Notes: generated by a model from the sequence alone, not told the origin. Shown: positions 6,734 to 14,842, counted from the first letter of the stretch. The stretch is DNA of 26,869 bases from DATIJC01 sp035479015 (GCA_035479015.1 DATIJC010000033.1:1-26869); one strand, 5' to 3'. Program-made: numbers and translations.

Positions 6734-8257
6734 ATGGCATCAACTGATGACCAAACAGCTTCAGACGTTTCTCCAGTAAGCGTCAATATCGATGATATTA
6801 TCGGCACACCCCAAGAGGTGGTCCCAGAGATCGTTTCTCCGGCACCTGTCTCACACCCGGTAGAAATGCCCACCCGCGATCCCATGCGCCGTATGCCTTC
6901 ACGTTCATCCCGTCCACAATCAGGTGGTGACCGGGGTGGCAGGCGTCAGAATGGGTATAGCAATGGTGGCCCAAGACGGCGCATGCATAGTTTTGAGCAA
7001 TACGAAGAGCAAGATGTTTCTGAGTACAACCCAAACCGCATGATCGATCCCGCCAGAGCTTTTGAATTCGGCGGGGAAGTAGACGGCAGAGTCCTGCCTG
7101 ATGCAGGCATCGCTACCGAAACCATTACGGGTGTTTTGGACACCAGTACAGAGGGACACGGAGTACTTCGCAGTAATTTCTCCCCATCAGATAGAGATGC
7201 ATACATTTCGACATCACAGATCCGCCGCTTTGGACTGCGTCCTGGTGATTTGATCGAGGGACCTGCCAGGGCACCAAAGGAAAGTGAGCGCTACTGGGGA
7301 CTTTTGAAGGTTGATAAAGTAAACGGTCTGGATGCCAACGCCATGATACAGCGTGTCAAATTCCATACGCTTACGCCTGTCTATCCCAATGAGAAATTTA
7401 AATTAGAGACTGGTGCCGAACCACTCTCAACTCGTTTAATTGATTTAGTTGCTCCTATCGGTAAAGGACAGCGCGGACTGATCGTCTCGCCTCCGAAGGC
7501 CGGTAAAACCACCATCATGAAGGAAGTTTCTACAGGAATTGCTGCTAATTACCCAGAAGTACACTTGATGGCGGTGCTCATCGGTGAGCGTCCGGAAGAA
7601 GTGACTGATATCCGCCGCCACATCGCTGCTATTACCAAAGGCAAAGGTGAAGTAGCTGCAAGCAACTTTGACGAATCTCCTGAATACCAAGCGCGGGCTG
7701 CAGAGCTGGCGATCGAACGCGCGAAGCGCCTCGTCGAACTTGGAAATGATGTCGTGATTTTGCTTGACTCGATTACGCGTCTCGCGCGTGCGTATAATTT
7801 GGCAATCCCAACCTCAGGGCGCACGCTCTCTGGTGGATTTGACCCAGCAGCACTGACTCCACCCAAGAAGTTCTTTGGTGCAGCCCGGTGCTTTGAGGAA
7901 TTTGACACCCCACAAGGTAAGAAGCGTGGTAGTTTGACGATCCTCGGTACAGCTCTCGTAGATACCGGATCCCGTATGGATGACCTCGTCTATGAGGAAT
8001 TCAAGGGAACTGGCAACATGGAACTGTTTTTGGACCGCCAGATCGCCGAGCGGCGTATCTATCCAGCTATCGATATCCAGCGTTCCGGTACGCGTAATGA
8101 GGAATTACTCTTTAGTCAGAGTGATTACCAGAGTATCGTGACCATGCGACGCATGATTGATATGCTTGGCAAAGATGAACGTACTTCGATCCTGATCGAC
8201 CGTTTGAAGAAAACAAAAGGCAACAAAGAATTTTTGGCTTCATTAAAAGAGGGGTAA
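6734..8257 (+). CDS. rho: Transcription termination factor Rho
   Basis: 507 aa; E. coli Rho has 419, and the excess is an N-terminal disordered region. Residues 1-100 contain an Arg/Gly/Ser-rich stretch (MRRMPSRSSRPQSGGDRGGR). The cold-shock-like primary RNA-binding domain follows (GVLDTSTEGHGVLR...DAYISTSQIRRFGLRPGD). Walker A is SPPKAGKTT (252-260), Walker B is DVVILLDSITRLARAYN, and the Q/R-loop region TILGTALVDTGSRMDDLVYEEFKGTGNMEL is well conserved. It is a hexameric RNA-dependent helicase that ends transcripts. AGGAG upstream of ATG 6734 is a fair Shine-Dalgarno. The RGG-like N-terminus matches the character of the neighbouring RRM protein's tail. Confidence 0.97.
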   Translation: MASTDDQTASDVSPVSVNIDDIIGTPQEVVPEIVSPAPVSHPVEMPTRDPMRRMPSRSSRPQSGGDRGGRRQNGYSNGGPRRRMHSFEQYEEQDVSEYNPNRMIDPARAFEFGGEVDGRVLPDAGIATETITGVLDTSTEGHGVLRSNFSPSDRDAYISTSQIRRFGLRPGDLIEGPARAPKESERYWGLLKVDKVNGLDANAMIQRVKFHTLTPVYPNEKFKLETGAEPLSTRLIDLVAPIGKGQRGLIVSPPKAGKTTIMKEVSTGIAANYPEVHLMAVLIGERPEEVTDIRRHIAAITKGKGEVAASNFDESPEYQARAAELAIERAKRLVELGNDVVILLDSITRLARAYNLAIPTSGRTLSGGFDPAALTPPKKFFGAARCFEEFDTPQGKKRGSLTILGTALVDTGSRMDDLVYEEFKGTGNMELFLDRQIAERRIYPAIDIQRSGTRNEELLFSQSDYQSIVTMRRMIDMLGKDERTSILIDRLKKTKGNKEFLASLKEG

Positions 8258-8278
8258 TTAGGCAGATCAAGTACCGTT

Positions 8279-8370
8279 TGTCATTCCTGCGTAGGCAGGA
8301 ATCCATGCAACAAAGAAAACACAATATTGAATTACTTATTGTCTGGATCCTTGCCTTCGCAAGGATGACA
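8279..8370. repeat. 92-bp inverted-repeat element, copy 1
   Basis: The element starts TGTCAT and ends ATGACA. The left arm (about 8279-8310) carries the hairpin ATTCCTGC/GCAGGAAT; the right arm (about 8339-8370) carries ATCCTTGC/GCAAGGAT and is an imperfect inverted copy of the left. The middle is AT-rich and non-coding. It fills most of the gap between rho and the M23 peptidase gene. This layout fits a MITE-like non-autonomous element; it may also help end rho transcription. Confidence 0.75.
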
Positions 8371-8413
8371 GGAGAAAATTCTTTAAAGAAGTTTTATACT
8401 GCATGCCTACTCT

Positions 8414-9547
8414 ATGACAAATAGTTCTTCATCAGATTTTAGAGAGTTCTGGCGGTTCTTTTCTCGCTATAGCAAGCAGCGTGCCTATTCTTTATTTTCA
8501 AAATTTGAGACGGGAAAAGATTTCTTTGTCGACCTGTTGTACAAACGACGCGGCAAGTATGCCCGTCCGTTCTTGCATACAACCATGGTAGTTATCCTTA
8601 TTTTTGGAATTACGCTGGGACCGCTGATTGTCAAAAACCAAGCAGACGCAACGAGTGTCCCCGAAACTCTACCCTCCGGCGTATTAACTAGCGTTTCCGG
8701 CCAGGACATCAGTGGCACGGGTGTGGCTACTATCCAAGGTGAAGAGGTCTTAAAGTATCGTGGTGGTGAAATTTATAATCACACAGTGGCGCAAGGTGAA
8801 ACGCTACGTTCCATTGCCGATAAATATAATTTAAAAGACGTCAATACTATTGTTTGGCTGAACAATTTAGATCCCAAGGCGCCTATTAAGCCAGGACAAG
8901 TATTAAAAATACTACCCGTCGACGGAGTCCTCCATAAAGTCAAAAAAGGCGACACGATATGTAGTATCGCGAAGTATTACGGCTTAATTGGTCCCGGCGA
9001 AGACTGTGGTTCCGGAGCCCAACCGATCGTCGACTATCCCTTTAATACATTTACTGATGACAACTTCGGTCTACAAGTTGGTCAGACGCTGGTTATTCCT
9101 GACGGCGTGATGCCTGCGCAAAACCAAGTTCCCGCATCTACGTTTGCCAGGCAGTTGACGCCAAATGCTGGTACGGTGAGTCCAACGGGTAAATTCATCT
9201 GGCCGCTCTCCGGTTTGATTACGCAAAAATTTAGTTGGTTCCACCCGGGAATGGATATCGCCAACCATATTGGCACACCGATCTTGGCTGCTGACTCTGG
9301 AAAAGTCATCGTCGCCGGCTGGACCGACAACACAGGATACGGCAACCGCGTCATGATTGACCATGGCAACGGGTATGTGACACTCTACGGTCACATGAGT
9401 GTCATTTCTGTCCAAGTAGGGCAGACGGTGCACCGTGGCGATGTGATAGGGCAAGTAGGCTCTACCGGCCGCTCTACGGGCCCACACTGTCACTTCGAGA
9501 TCCGCCTAGGAGGCGTGCACGTCGATCCTCTGTCTTATCTAAAGTAA
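8414..9547 (+). CDS. LysM-containing M23 family metallopeptidase (cell wall hydrolase)
   Basis: 377 aa. The N-terminus is cytoplasmic with one membrane helix at about 57-76 (TMVVILIFGITLGPLIV). Two LysM-like wall-binding repeats follow, at about 116-166 (HTVAQGETLRSIADKY) and 176-231 (HKVKKGDTICSIAKYYG). The C-terminal M23 domain (about 258-377) keeps all metal ligands: His277 and Asp281 in HPGMD, and His360 in GPHCHFE, with His358 and LYGHM as catalytic residues. It should cut peptidoglycan cross-links during growth or division, from outside the membrane. TATACT about 13 nt before the ATG gives a short leader. The gene is flanked on both sides by copies of the same 92-bp repeat. Confidence 0.94.
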   Translation: MTNSSSSDFREFWRFFSRYSKQRAYSLFSKFETGKDFFVDLLYKRRGKYARPFLHTTMVVILIFGITLGPLIVKNQADATSVPETLPSGVLTSVSGQDISGTGVATIQGEEVLKYRGGEIYNHTVAQGETLRSIADKYNLKDVNTIVWLNNLDPKAPIKPGQVLKILPVDGVLHKVKKGDTICSIAKYYGLIGPGEDCGSGAQPIVDYPFNTFTDDNFGLQVGQTLVIPDGVMPAQNQVPASTFARQLTPNAGTVSPTGKFIWPLSGLITQKFSWFHPGMDIANHIGTPILAADSGKVIVAGWTDNTGYGNRVMIDHGNGYVTLYGHMSVISVQVGQTVHRGDVIGQVGSTGRSTGPHCHFEIRLGGVHVDPLSYLK

Positions 9548-9558
9548 GACTAATAAAT

Positions 9559-9649
9559 TGTCATGCTTGCGCAGGCAAGCATCCAGGCAACAAGTAACAC
9601 AATAAGGAATTTATTTACTGACTGGATTCCTGCCTTCGCAGGAATGACA
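9559..9649. repeat. 91-bp inverted-repeat element, copy 2
   Basis: The same plan as the copy at 8279-8370: TGTCAT at the left, ATGACA at the right, left hairpin ATGCTTGC/GCAAGCAT, right hairpin ATTCCTGC/GCAGGAAT. It lies between the convergent M23 and histidine kinase genes and may act as a bidirectional stop for both. An open frame reading into it (9563 on) is not considered a gene. Confidence 0.75.
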
Positions 9650-9663
9650 GACAAAATTAATGT

Positions 9664-11016
9664 TTATGCTTTTGGCAATTCGATCCAAAAAGTAGATCCA
9701 CTCCCGACCGTAGAATCCAGGCCAATGCTGCCGCCCATCTTTTCGACAAACTGTTTACAGATCCATAAGCCCAGGCCTGTTCCTTCAATTGAAGCAAGCT
9801 CTTTGAACGAGGCGTTCACACGGGAAAACTTTTGGAAGAGCTTTTGCTGATCCTGTGGACTTATACCTGTGCCACTGTCTTGAATACTGATGCGGATCAT
9901 GTTCCCATTTTCTTTTGCGCCTACATGCACCATACCCTTGAGCGTGTACTTTATTGCATTGGAAATAAGATTAGAAAGGATCTCGCGCAGCTTTGTGTCA
10001 TCGGCCGCAACGGTGAAATCTTGGGGCAATTCAACGGTCAAATCCAAGCCTTTTTCTTTGGCTTGTGGGGCAAAAATATCTACTGTTTCGCTGATTACAG
10101 TCTTGAGTGAAATAGGCTTGATCTCCAATGTCACACGTCCACTCTCAATGCGTGAGACATCCAGTAGATCGTTGACCAGGGCCACGAGACGTTGTGTCGA
10201 TTGATATGCAGTATTTAAGTAATCGTGTAATTTTTCCGGGTGATCATTGGCTTTATTCATCGCCATCCACAAATAATTTTTAATCGCGTTCATCGGACTC
10301 TTCAACTCATGACTAGCCATGGATAAGAACTCGTCCTTCATTTGGTCGAGGGCTTTGAGCTGATTATTGGCATTTTCCAGTTGTTCTTTTGTTTCATCTA
10401 GCCGGGTGTAGATGGTAGCATTTTGGACCGCAAGACCCACGACATCAGTAAATCCGCGTAGCAAATCCATTTCATCATCACTGACGAGCGAGACATCTTT
10501 GCTCATAGAGAAGATGATGGTGCCTAAAGTGGCATTTCCGTAGCGGACAGGGAAGATCAGACTGTTCTTAATTCCTAATTCTTGTTGAATTTTACGTGCC
10601 GTTTCCTGATTAAACGTGGGGCGCAAAATGTCATACCAATCACTGACTACAAATTGTTCGCCGCTCTCTAAACACTTGACGAGGGTATTATCTTTTTCGG
10701 ATAACGGAATAATAATTTCATGAAAGGGCGTTCCGATGCTATTTAGCCGTTCCAAAGCTTGGGCGGCGCGGTCCGTCTGTGAGACTGAAACCCGCATGAG
10801 TTGTTGTTTCTCGGTGTTGACCAGATTTAAGACGACGATTTCATATCCGAGCTGCAAATACCCTAGTTCGAGTACTGTGCTGTCAACGATTTTTTGCACC
10901 ACTTTGTCAAAGTCTAGGGTATCGAGGATGATTTTCTCCAGATGCCAGAGAGCCTCTACGGTCTTTTTTGTTTGCGGTGTTGTAGAATATGCCATAGGAA
11001 AGAGAGAGCTTTCCAT
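9664..11016 (-). CDS. Cytoplasmic GAF-domain sensor histidine kinase
   Basis: 450 aa. An N-terminal GAF-like sensor covers about 20-200 (ending ...GFTDVVGLAVQNATIY), a coiled linker about 203-226, HisKA with phospho-acceptor His236 in SMASHELKSPMNAI, then HATPase with N-box NLISNAIKYT, G1 DSGTGIS and G2 GTGLGLWI. No transmembrane segment is visible, so it senses a cytoplasmic signal. No response regulator is adjacent; the nearest is the lone receiver protein at 14396-14779. On the minus strand a -10-like CATAAT (11020-11025) lies so close to ATG 11016 that transcription would start inside it; the ATG at 10995 (MAYSTTPQ) is therefore a credible alternative start. Confidence 0.93.
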   Translation of the reverse strand: MESSLFPMAYSTTPQTKKTVEALWHLEKIILDTLDFDKVVQKIVDSTVLELGYLQLGYEIVVLNLVNTEKQQLMRVSVSQTDRAAQALERLNSIGTPFHEIIIPLSEKDNTLVKCLESGEQFVVSDWYDILRPTFNQETARKIQQELGIKNSLIFPVRYGNATLGTIIFSMSKDVSLVSDDEMDLLRGFTDVVGLAVQNATIYTRLDETKEQLENANNQLKALDQMKDEFLSMASHELKSPMNAIKNYLWMAMNKANDHPEKLHDYLNTAYQSTQRLVALVNDLLDVSRIESGRVTLEIKPISLKTVISETVDIFAPQAKEKGLDLTVELPQDFTVAADDTKLREILSNLISNAIKYTLKGMVHVGAKENGNMIRISIQDSGTGISPQDQQKLFQKFSRVNASFKELASIEGTGLGLWICKQFVEKMGGSIGLDSTVGSGSTFWIELPKA

Positions 11017-11022
11017 TTCATT

Positions 11023-12432
11023 ATGGCAGATTCACATCTCGATTTTCCATCCTATTTTGACTGGAACACGCAGGCTCACCCGCTTTTACCCCAAACTTGC
11101 GCCATTCCCCGTCCTACACTGGCGCAATTGGAGCACGTTACTTTTGACGACGAAGGTCCCCGTGATGGCGTGCAGGGCACGACAGTCTTCCCAGGAGCTC
11201 GTGATGTGCAACGGTATGTGCAGCTGGCGCATGATACGGGCCTGCGAGAGATCACGGTAGGTATTTTTTCTGGTGAGGGGTCACGAGCAGAGCAGGTGAC
11301 CATGTCGGTGCTAAAACACATGGCGAAACATTTCGCTGATATGACACCGATCATTATTGTGCGTCCGCTGCCGATTGATCTGGCCTATGCAAAGCGTTGT
11401 TTTGAAGCAAATCCAAATATAGAAGTGTTGATTTTTCAAGGTTCTTCCTCGCCAAGACTTTGGGTCCAAGGATGGGCACGCGAGCAAGTACTAGATGGAA
11501 TAGCAACGGCGATTGATTTTGTGGCAGCACATGCGGGCGGCCGGTCACTCTCAACGCTTGAAGATGCTAGCCGCACTGATCCGCAGTTTGTGAGTGATTT
11601 CTTGGAAATGTCGGTCAAACATAAAGCAGTGCGCGTGGTCTTTGCTGATACGACGGGGCATTTTGATCCATGGGGGGCTTATCGGTTTATCCGCTTTGTC
11701 AAAGAAAAACTTGATAGTCTGGGGACTGTCGGAAAAAAAATGAAGATTGACTTCCACGGACACCGTGACAGATACTTGGATATGCCGGTAGCATTAGCCG
11801 CGATCAGCGCAGGAACAGACCGTGTCCATGGTGTGGTCTTCGGCATCGGCGAACGGGCTGGAAATACTGTTTTGGACGCATTGATTTACAACGTAGCACG
11901 GATGATTGAGGAGCTGGGCGGCAAACATAGCTATGTTTTGGCAAAACTTCCGGAACTTTGTCGCCAATATGCAGTAATGACGCGAGAGTCCATCCCAAAT
12001 CACTATCCGCTTGTCGGAGAGAACGCATTTTTAACGGCAGTGGGTATCCATGCAGATGCGCAAGAAAAAGGATTGAAGCTGCTCGATGAACTGGAAAGCA
12101 AAGGACTGAGTGATGCAAAACGGAAAGAAGTGGAAAAAATCTTGCGAACGATATACACCAGTGTAGATCATGAAGAGTTGGGGAGAATCTTACGTTATCT
12201 CATTGGTCCACTCTCGGGGGACGCATCGATCCGCATGTGGCTCTATTCGCAAGGGTATGACGTAGTTTTAGGTGAAGATCATCCGGTGGTCACGAAGATA
12301 CGCAAATTCGCCAAGCAACAAAACCGTGTTCTTCGTGATGAAGAGATCATAGAACTTCTGGAGCGCGAAAAAATTAAACGAATGCGGCAAGCGCAGCCTT
12401 CGCGCACTCGTCGTCTTGCGCCACATCCGTAG
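11023..12432 (+). CDS. DRE-TIM metallolyase family enzyme, 2-isopropylmalate/homocitrate synthase-like
   Basis: 469 aa. The ATG at 11023 is used; the frame extends upstream to 10942 but that part overlaps the divergent kinase gene. Family motifs: DDEGPRDGVQ (Arg47, Asp48, Gln51) at the end of the first strand; metal ligands His245 and His247 in DFHGHRD; GIGERAGNTVLD; and FLTAVGIHADA. These place it in the HMG-CoA lyase/2-isopropylmalate synthase superfamily, closest in feel to the synthases. The C-terminal ~100 residues are helical, and an IPMS regulatory domain is not recognisable. No other leucine or lysine pathway gene is present, so the substrate is unknown. TAGAAT at 10983-10988 could be its -10 box. 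Its last 59 bp overlap the convergent gene at 12374-12775. Confidence 0.85.
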   Translation: MADSHLDFPSYFDWNTQAHPLLPQTCAIPRPTLAQLEHVTFDDEGPRDGVQGTTVFPGARDVQRYVQLAHDTGLREITVGIFSGEGSRAEQVTMSVLKHMAKHFADMTPIIIVRPLPIDLAYAKRCFEANPNIEVLIFQGSSSPRLWVQGWAREQVLDGIATAIDFVAAHAGGRSLSTLEDASRTDPQFVSDFLEMSVKHKAVRVVFADTTGHFDPWGAYRFIRFVKEKLDSLGTVGKKMKIDFHGHRDRYLDMPVALAAISAGTDRVHGVVFGIGERAGNTVLDALIYNVARMIEELGGKHSYVLAKLPELCRQYAVMTRESIPNHYPLVGENAFLTAVGIHADAQEKGLKLLDELESKGLSDAKRKEVEKILRTIYTSVDHEELGRILRYLIGPLSGDASIRMWLYSQGYDVVLGEDHPVVTKIRKFAKQQNRVLRDEEIIELLEREKIKRMRQAQPSRTRRLAPHP

Positions 12433-12775
12433 AACCGCCGACGCCGACGCCGCCAACGAGCTTCCCGTCCACCATAATTGGCTGCCCACCGGCGATGGTC
12501 GTGAGCTCTCCTGCGAGGATTGTATGTACGCCATAATATGGTTTGCCAGGAACATCATAGGGGGCAAGGGCAGCACTGGGCATACCTATTGAAGCAGATG
12601 TAAAGGCTTTCACATACGCGAACTTAGGGCTGATGGTGATGGCATTATCCATCTTGAGCGACGCAATCAGAGTACCCGCAGTATCAACTAGGGCAATGCT
12701 CACTTCCACACCCAGGTCGTGTGCCTTGGCATGCGCTAACTCAAGTGCTTTTTGTGCTTCTTTTAGTCCAATCAT
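12374..12775 (-). CDS. GlcG/HbpS-like (DUF336) protein
   Basis: 133 aa, full length for the family. The pattern LALVDTAGTLIASLKMDNA-like segment near 28-44, AYVKAFTSASIGMPS, and the Gly-rich end GGQPIMVDGKLVGGVGVGG with DVAQDDECAKAAL are typical of the GlcG/HbpS fold, a small heme- or cofactor-binding domain of unclear role in most bacteria. A strong Shine-Dalgarno GGAGG lies about 11 nt before the ATG and TATAGT further upstream, so it has its own promoter; a proper SD is rare among its neighbours. Its 3' end overlaps the preceding convergent gene by 59 bp. Confidence 0.88.
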   Translation of the reverse strand: MIGLKEAQKALELAHAKAHDLGVEVSIALVDTAGTLIASLKMDNAITISPKFAYVKAFTSASIGMPSAALAPYDVPGKPYYGVHTILAGELTTIAGGQPIMVDGKLVGGVGVGGSTDVAQDDECAKAALAAFV

Positions 12776-12808
12776 ATATTTGTGTCCTCCAAACTCATAC
12801 TATAAGAC

Positions 12809-13693
12809 TTATTCGCTCGCTGCAAGGGCAAATAATACCTGCAATCGTATACGGTGTGGGAGTAGGGCAATCGCCGTAGTCAATTCCCGTTCCAGCAAAT
12901 CGGCTGAGTACGGATACGTGGACGCTTTTGCCTTGTCATCACGTCTGAGGCTGTATCCTGCAAAAACCTGACGGATGTGGAGTTCATGTAAATGTCCTTC
13001 GCGGAATAAAACAAATCCTTCCACCTCACTGTCAATTTCAATACCTGGGAATGAACCTGCAATCTCATGACCAAGAGGTGCTGCATCGAGATAGAAAAAC
13101 CCTTGTACATCGGCAATGGTTTTTCCTCGGCGGTAAATCTCAGTCTCACTTACTCCATGAACATTGGCAGAGGTAGCTGCGACGAAATGAATACCTTTTT
13201 TCCAGAGCAGAGTAAGCAGATACGAAAGTTCCGGAGATGCGTCTTCACCAAAGAGCGCGACTTGGATCATTTTTGTGCCATTTTTTCCCTTCGACCAGAC
13301 TGTCTCGGGCAGTTCTTTTCCATCCGCACTCAAACGATAGTGCACGGCTTGTGGCAGCGACATATCCTGGATGAGTTTGTCCAGCCATACAGGAATATCT
13401 TTGTGGTTAACGAGTTTAGATAGATATTCTGGGCGTGTAATCAGCGCGAGCGGCTGGTCATGTGAAGTAGCGCGGTGTTTGAGTGCATCGACTTTGTCTA
13501 CTAATTTTTGCTGGCGGGGATCAAAGACAAAACCGACTACAGGTCCAAAATCCACAATGACGATTTCACTATTCTTGCCTGCTGCAATTTTATTCGCAGC
13601 AATTTCTATAGCGGCTTTCTTTTTTTCAAATGTTTGCAGGCGCTGTCTATCTAAATCACGGACTTTTGTAACGGCGGTTTTAATTGCACTCAT
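12809..13693 (-). CDS. YrdC/Sua5-like domain protein (paralogue A)
   Basis: 294 aa from ATG 13693; the longer frame to 13732 would run into the divergent gene. An N-terminal helical extension (1-45) precedes a divergent YrdC-type domain. The substrate-binding pairs of TsaC/Sua5 are still there: Lys72-x-Arg74 in LKHRATSHDQPLALITR, and Ser175-x-Asn177 in AATSANVHGV. The usual PTxTVYGL strand is replaced by DFGPVVGFVF. The family makes threonylcarbamoyl-AMP for tRNA t6A37; whether this divergent copy does so is unknown. It is transcribed divergently from a second YrdC-like gene with only 27 bp between start codons. Confidence 0.72.
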   Translation of the reverse strand: MSAIKTAVTKVRDLDRQRLQTFEKKKAAIEIAANKIAAGKNSEIVIVDFGPVVGFVFDPRQQKLVDKVDALKHRATSHDQPLALITRPEYLSKLVNHKDIPVWLDKLIQDMSLPQAVHYRLSADGKELPETVWSKGKNGTKMIQVALFGEDASPELSYLLTLLWKKGIHFVAATSANVHGVSETEIYRRGKTIADVQGFFYLDAAPLGHEIAGSFPGIEIDSEVEGFVLFREGHLHELHIRQVFAGYSLRRDDKAKASTYPYSADLLERELTTAIALLPHRIRLQVLFALAASE

Positions 13694-13700
13694 ACAGTTT

Positions 13701-13708
13701 GGTATACT
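13701..13708. promoter_or_regulatory. Shared divergent promoter of the two YrdC-like genes
   Basis: GGTATACT contains -10-like boxes on both strands: TATACT on plus (13703-13708), 12 nt before ATG 13721, and TATACC on minus, 7 nt before ATG 13693. The surrounding AGTTTGGTATACTAAACCT is an imperfect palindrome. Both transcripts would be nearly leaderless. No good -35 box is seen. Confidence 0.5.
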
Positions 13709-13720
13709 AAACCTCTCACT

Positions 13721-14395
13721 ATGATCAAGCAAGATAAGGCCGCAAAAGCATACGATGTCATCCGATCCGGCGGATTGACGGTTATCCCGAGTAGGGTGGG
13801 GTACACAATGCTGGGTTCCAGTGACAGTGCGATGCAGAAAATGTTTGAGCTTAAAGGCCGGCCGCTGACGAAACCAGCAGTGGTGCTGACACGTTTTGAA
13901 TTGATCAACGAGCTAGCCTACGTCCCGCCAAAACATTGGGAATTAATAGAAAATATCCATAGTGAGGGGCTGTTATGCGGATTTATTCTGCCCAGGAAAA
14001 AACATAAGTTCTTTTCAGCGCAGACAGAATTTGCCAATAAAAATTCACAGCGGGATAATGGCACATCATGTTTTGTCATTCACGGTGGAGAATATATTGA
14101 ATATCTTGTGGGACGCGCAATAGAAGATGGCGTCGTAGTGATCGGTTCTTCAGCCAACAAAAGTGGAACGGGAAACGAAGGAATGTTCTCTCGTATTCCA
14201 GCAGAGATTTTAGCGGGTGTAGATTACGCGATTGAAGACGATGCGTATGTGCATCAAGAATACGATCCGGCCAGCCGAGCACAGGGCGTCATGGTGGACT
14301 TGAATGGTGGGGAGGCGGTAATAATCCGCGAAGGTCTAGCAACGGAAAAAATCAAAGCGCATGTGCACGCCCACAACAAGAAGCTACAAAAGTAG
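13721..14395 (+). CDS. YrdC/Sua5-like protein (paralogue B), possible threonylcarbamoyl-AMP synthase
   Basis: 224 aa, the usual size of a single YrdC domain. Lys45-Gly-Arg47-Pro in FELKGRPLTKPAVVL matches the family's KGRPxxKPL motif, and Ser144-Ala-Asn146 in IGSSANKSGTG matches the SxN motif. The first strand reads VIPSRVGYTMLG in place of PTxTVYGLG. It retains more of the TsaC pattern than its divergent neighbour, so it is the better candidate for t6A37 tRNA modification (L-threonine, bicarbonate and ATP to TC-AMP). No tsaB, tsaD or tsaE is nearby. Its stop codon abuts the stop of the convergent receiver gene with no gap. Confidence 0.8.
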   Translation: MIKQDKAAKAYDVIRSGGLTVIPSRVGYTMLGSSDSAMQKMFELKGRPLTKPAVVLTRFELINELAYVPPKHWELIENIHSEGLLCGFILPRKKHKFFSAQTEFANKNSQRDNGTSCFVIHGGEYIEYLVGRAIEDGVVVIGSSANKSGTGNEGMFSRIPAEILAGVDYAIEDDAYVHQEYDPASRAQGVMVDLNGGEAVIIREGLATEKIKAHVHAHNKKLQK

Positions 14396-14779
14396 TTACT
14401 GTAAAATCTCTTTTACCTTCGCGAGCAGATCCTCGGGAGTAATATCAGTTTTGACAATGTAGCCGTTGCATCCAAGGGCTTTCGCATTATCCAGCACGCT
14501 ATCTTGTCCCAGAGCCGATAGCATAAAAATGGGGCCGTGCTTGGCACGCACAGGATTTCCCTGGAGCGCTTTGAGCGTCTCCATCCCATCTTTGACAGGC
14601 ATGACAATATCTAGGAGGATGAGGTCATAATGAGCTATCTCATCCAGCTTCTTCATTCCCTCACTGCCATTCGGGGCAGTATCTACTTTGTAGCCAGCAT
14701 CTTGCAGTAATTCCTGGTAAAAATCGAGGTTGTAGTCATCGTCATCGACGATCAAAATGAGTTTTTGTATGTCAGGCAT
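14396..14779 (-). CDS. Stand-alone response regulator receiver protein (CheY-like)
   Basis: 127 aa from ATG 14779; the frame runs on to 14836 but that would overlap the promoter of obg. It is a complete receiver domain: acidic pocket VDDDD (11-15), phospho-acceptor Asp57 in LILLDIVMP, Ser88 and Lys110 (YIVKTD). There is no output domain, so it acts through protein contact or as a phosphate relay. The GAF histidine kinase 3.4 kb away is the only other two-component gene here and is a plausible partner, but this is inference. Confidence 0.93.
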   Translation of the reverse strand: MPDIQKLILIVDDDDYNLDFYQELLQDAGYKVDTAPNGSEGMKKLDEIAHYDLILLDIVMPVKDGMETLKALQGNPVRAKHGPIFMLSALGQDSVLDNAKALGCNGYIVKTDITPEDLLAKVKEILQ

Positions 14780-14842
14780 ATCTGCTGATAGTACGTGTCT
14801 TTTAAGGTGTTTGTCAACATATAGGGTACAATACACCTATCT

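Noticed and set aside
9071..9493. Minus-strand 140-aa open frame inside the M23 peptidase gene
   Set aside because: Shadow of a well-supported gene with full catalytic motifs; the translation shows no domain.
9563..9850. Plus-strand 95-aa open frame after the M23 gene
   Set aside because: It starts in the 92-bp repeat and then runs antisense through the histidine kinase C-terminus; no family match.
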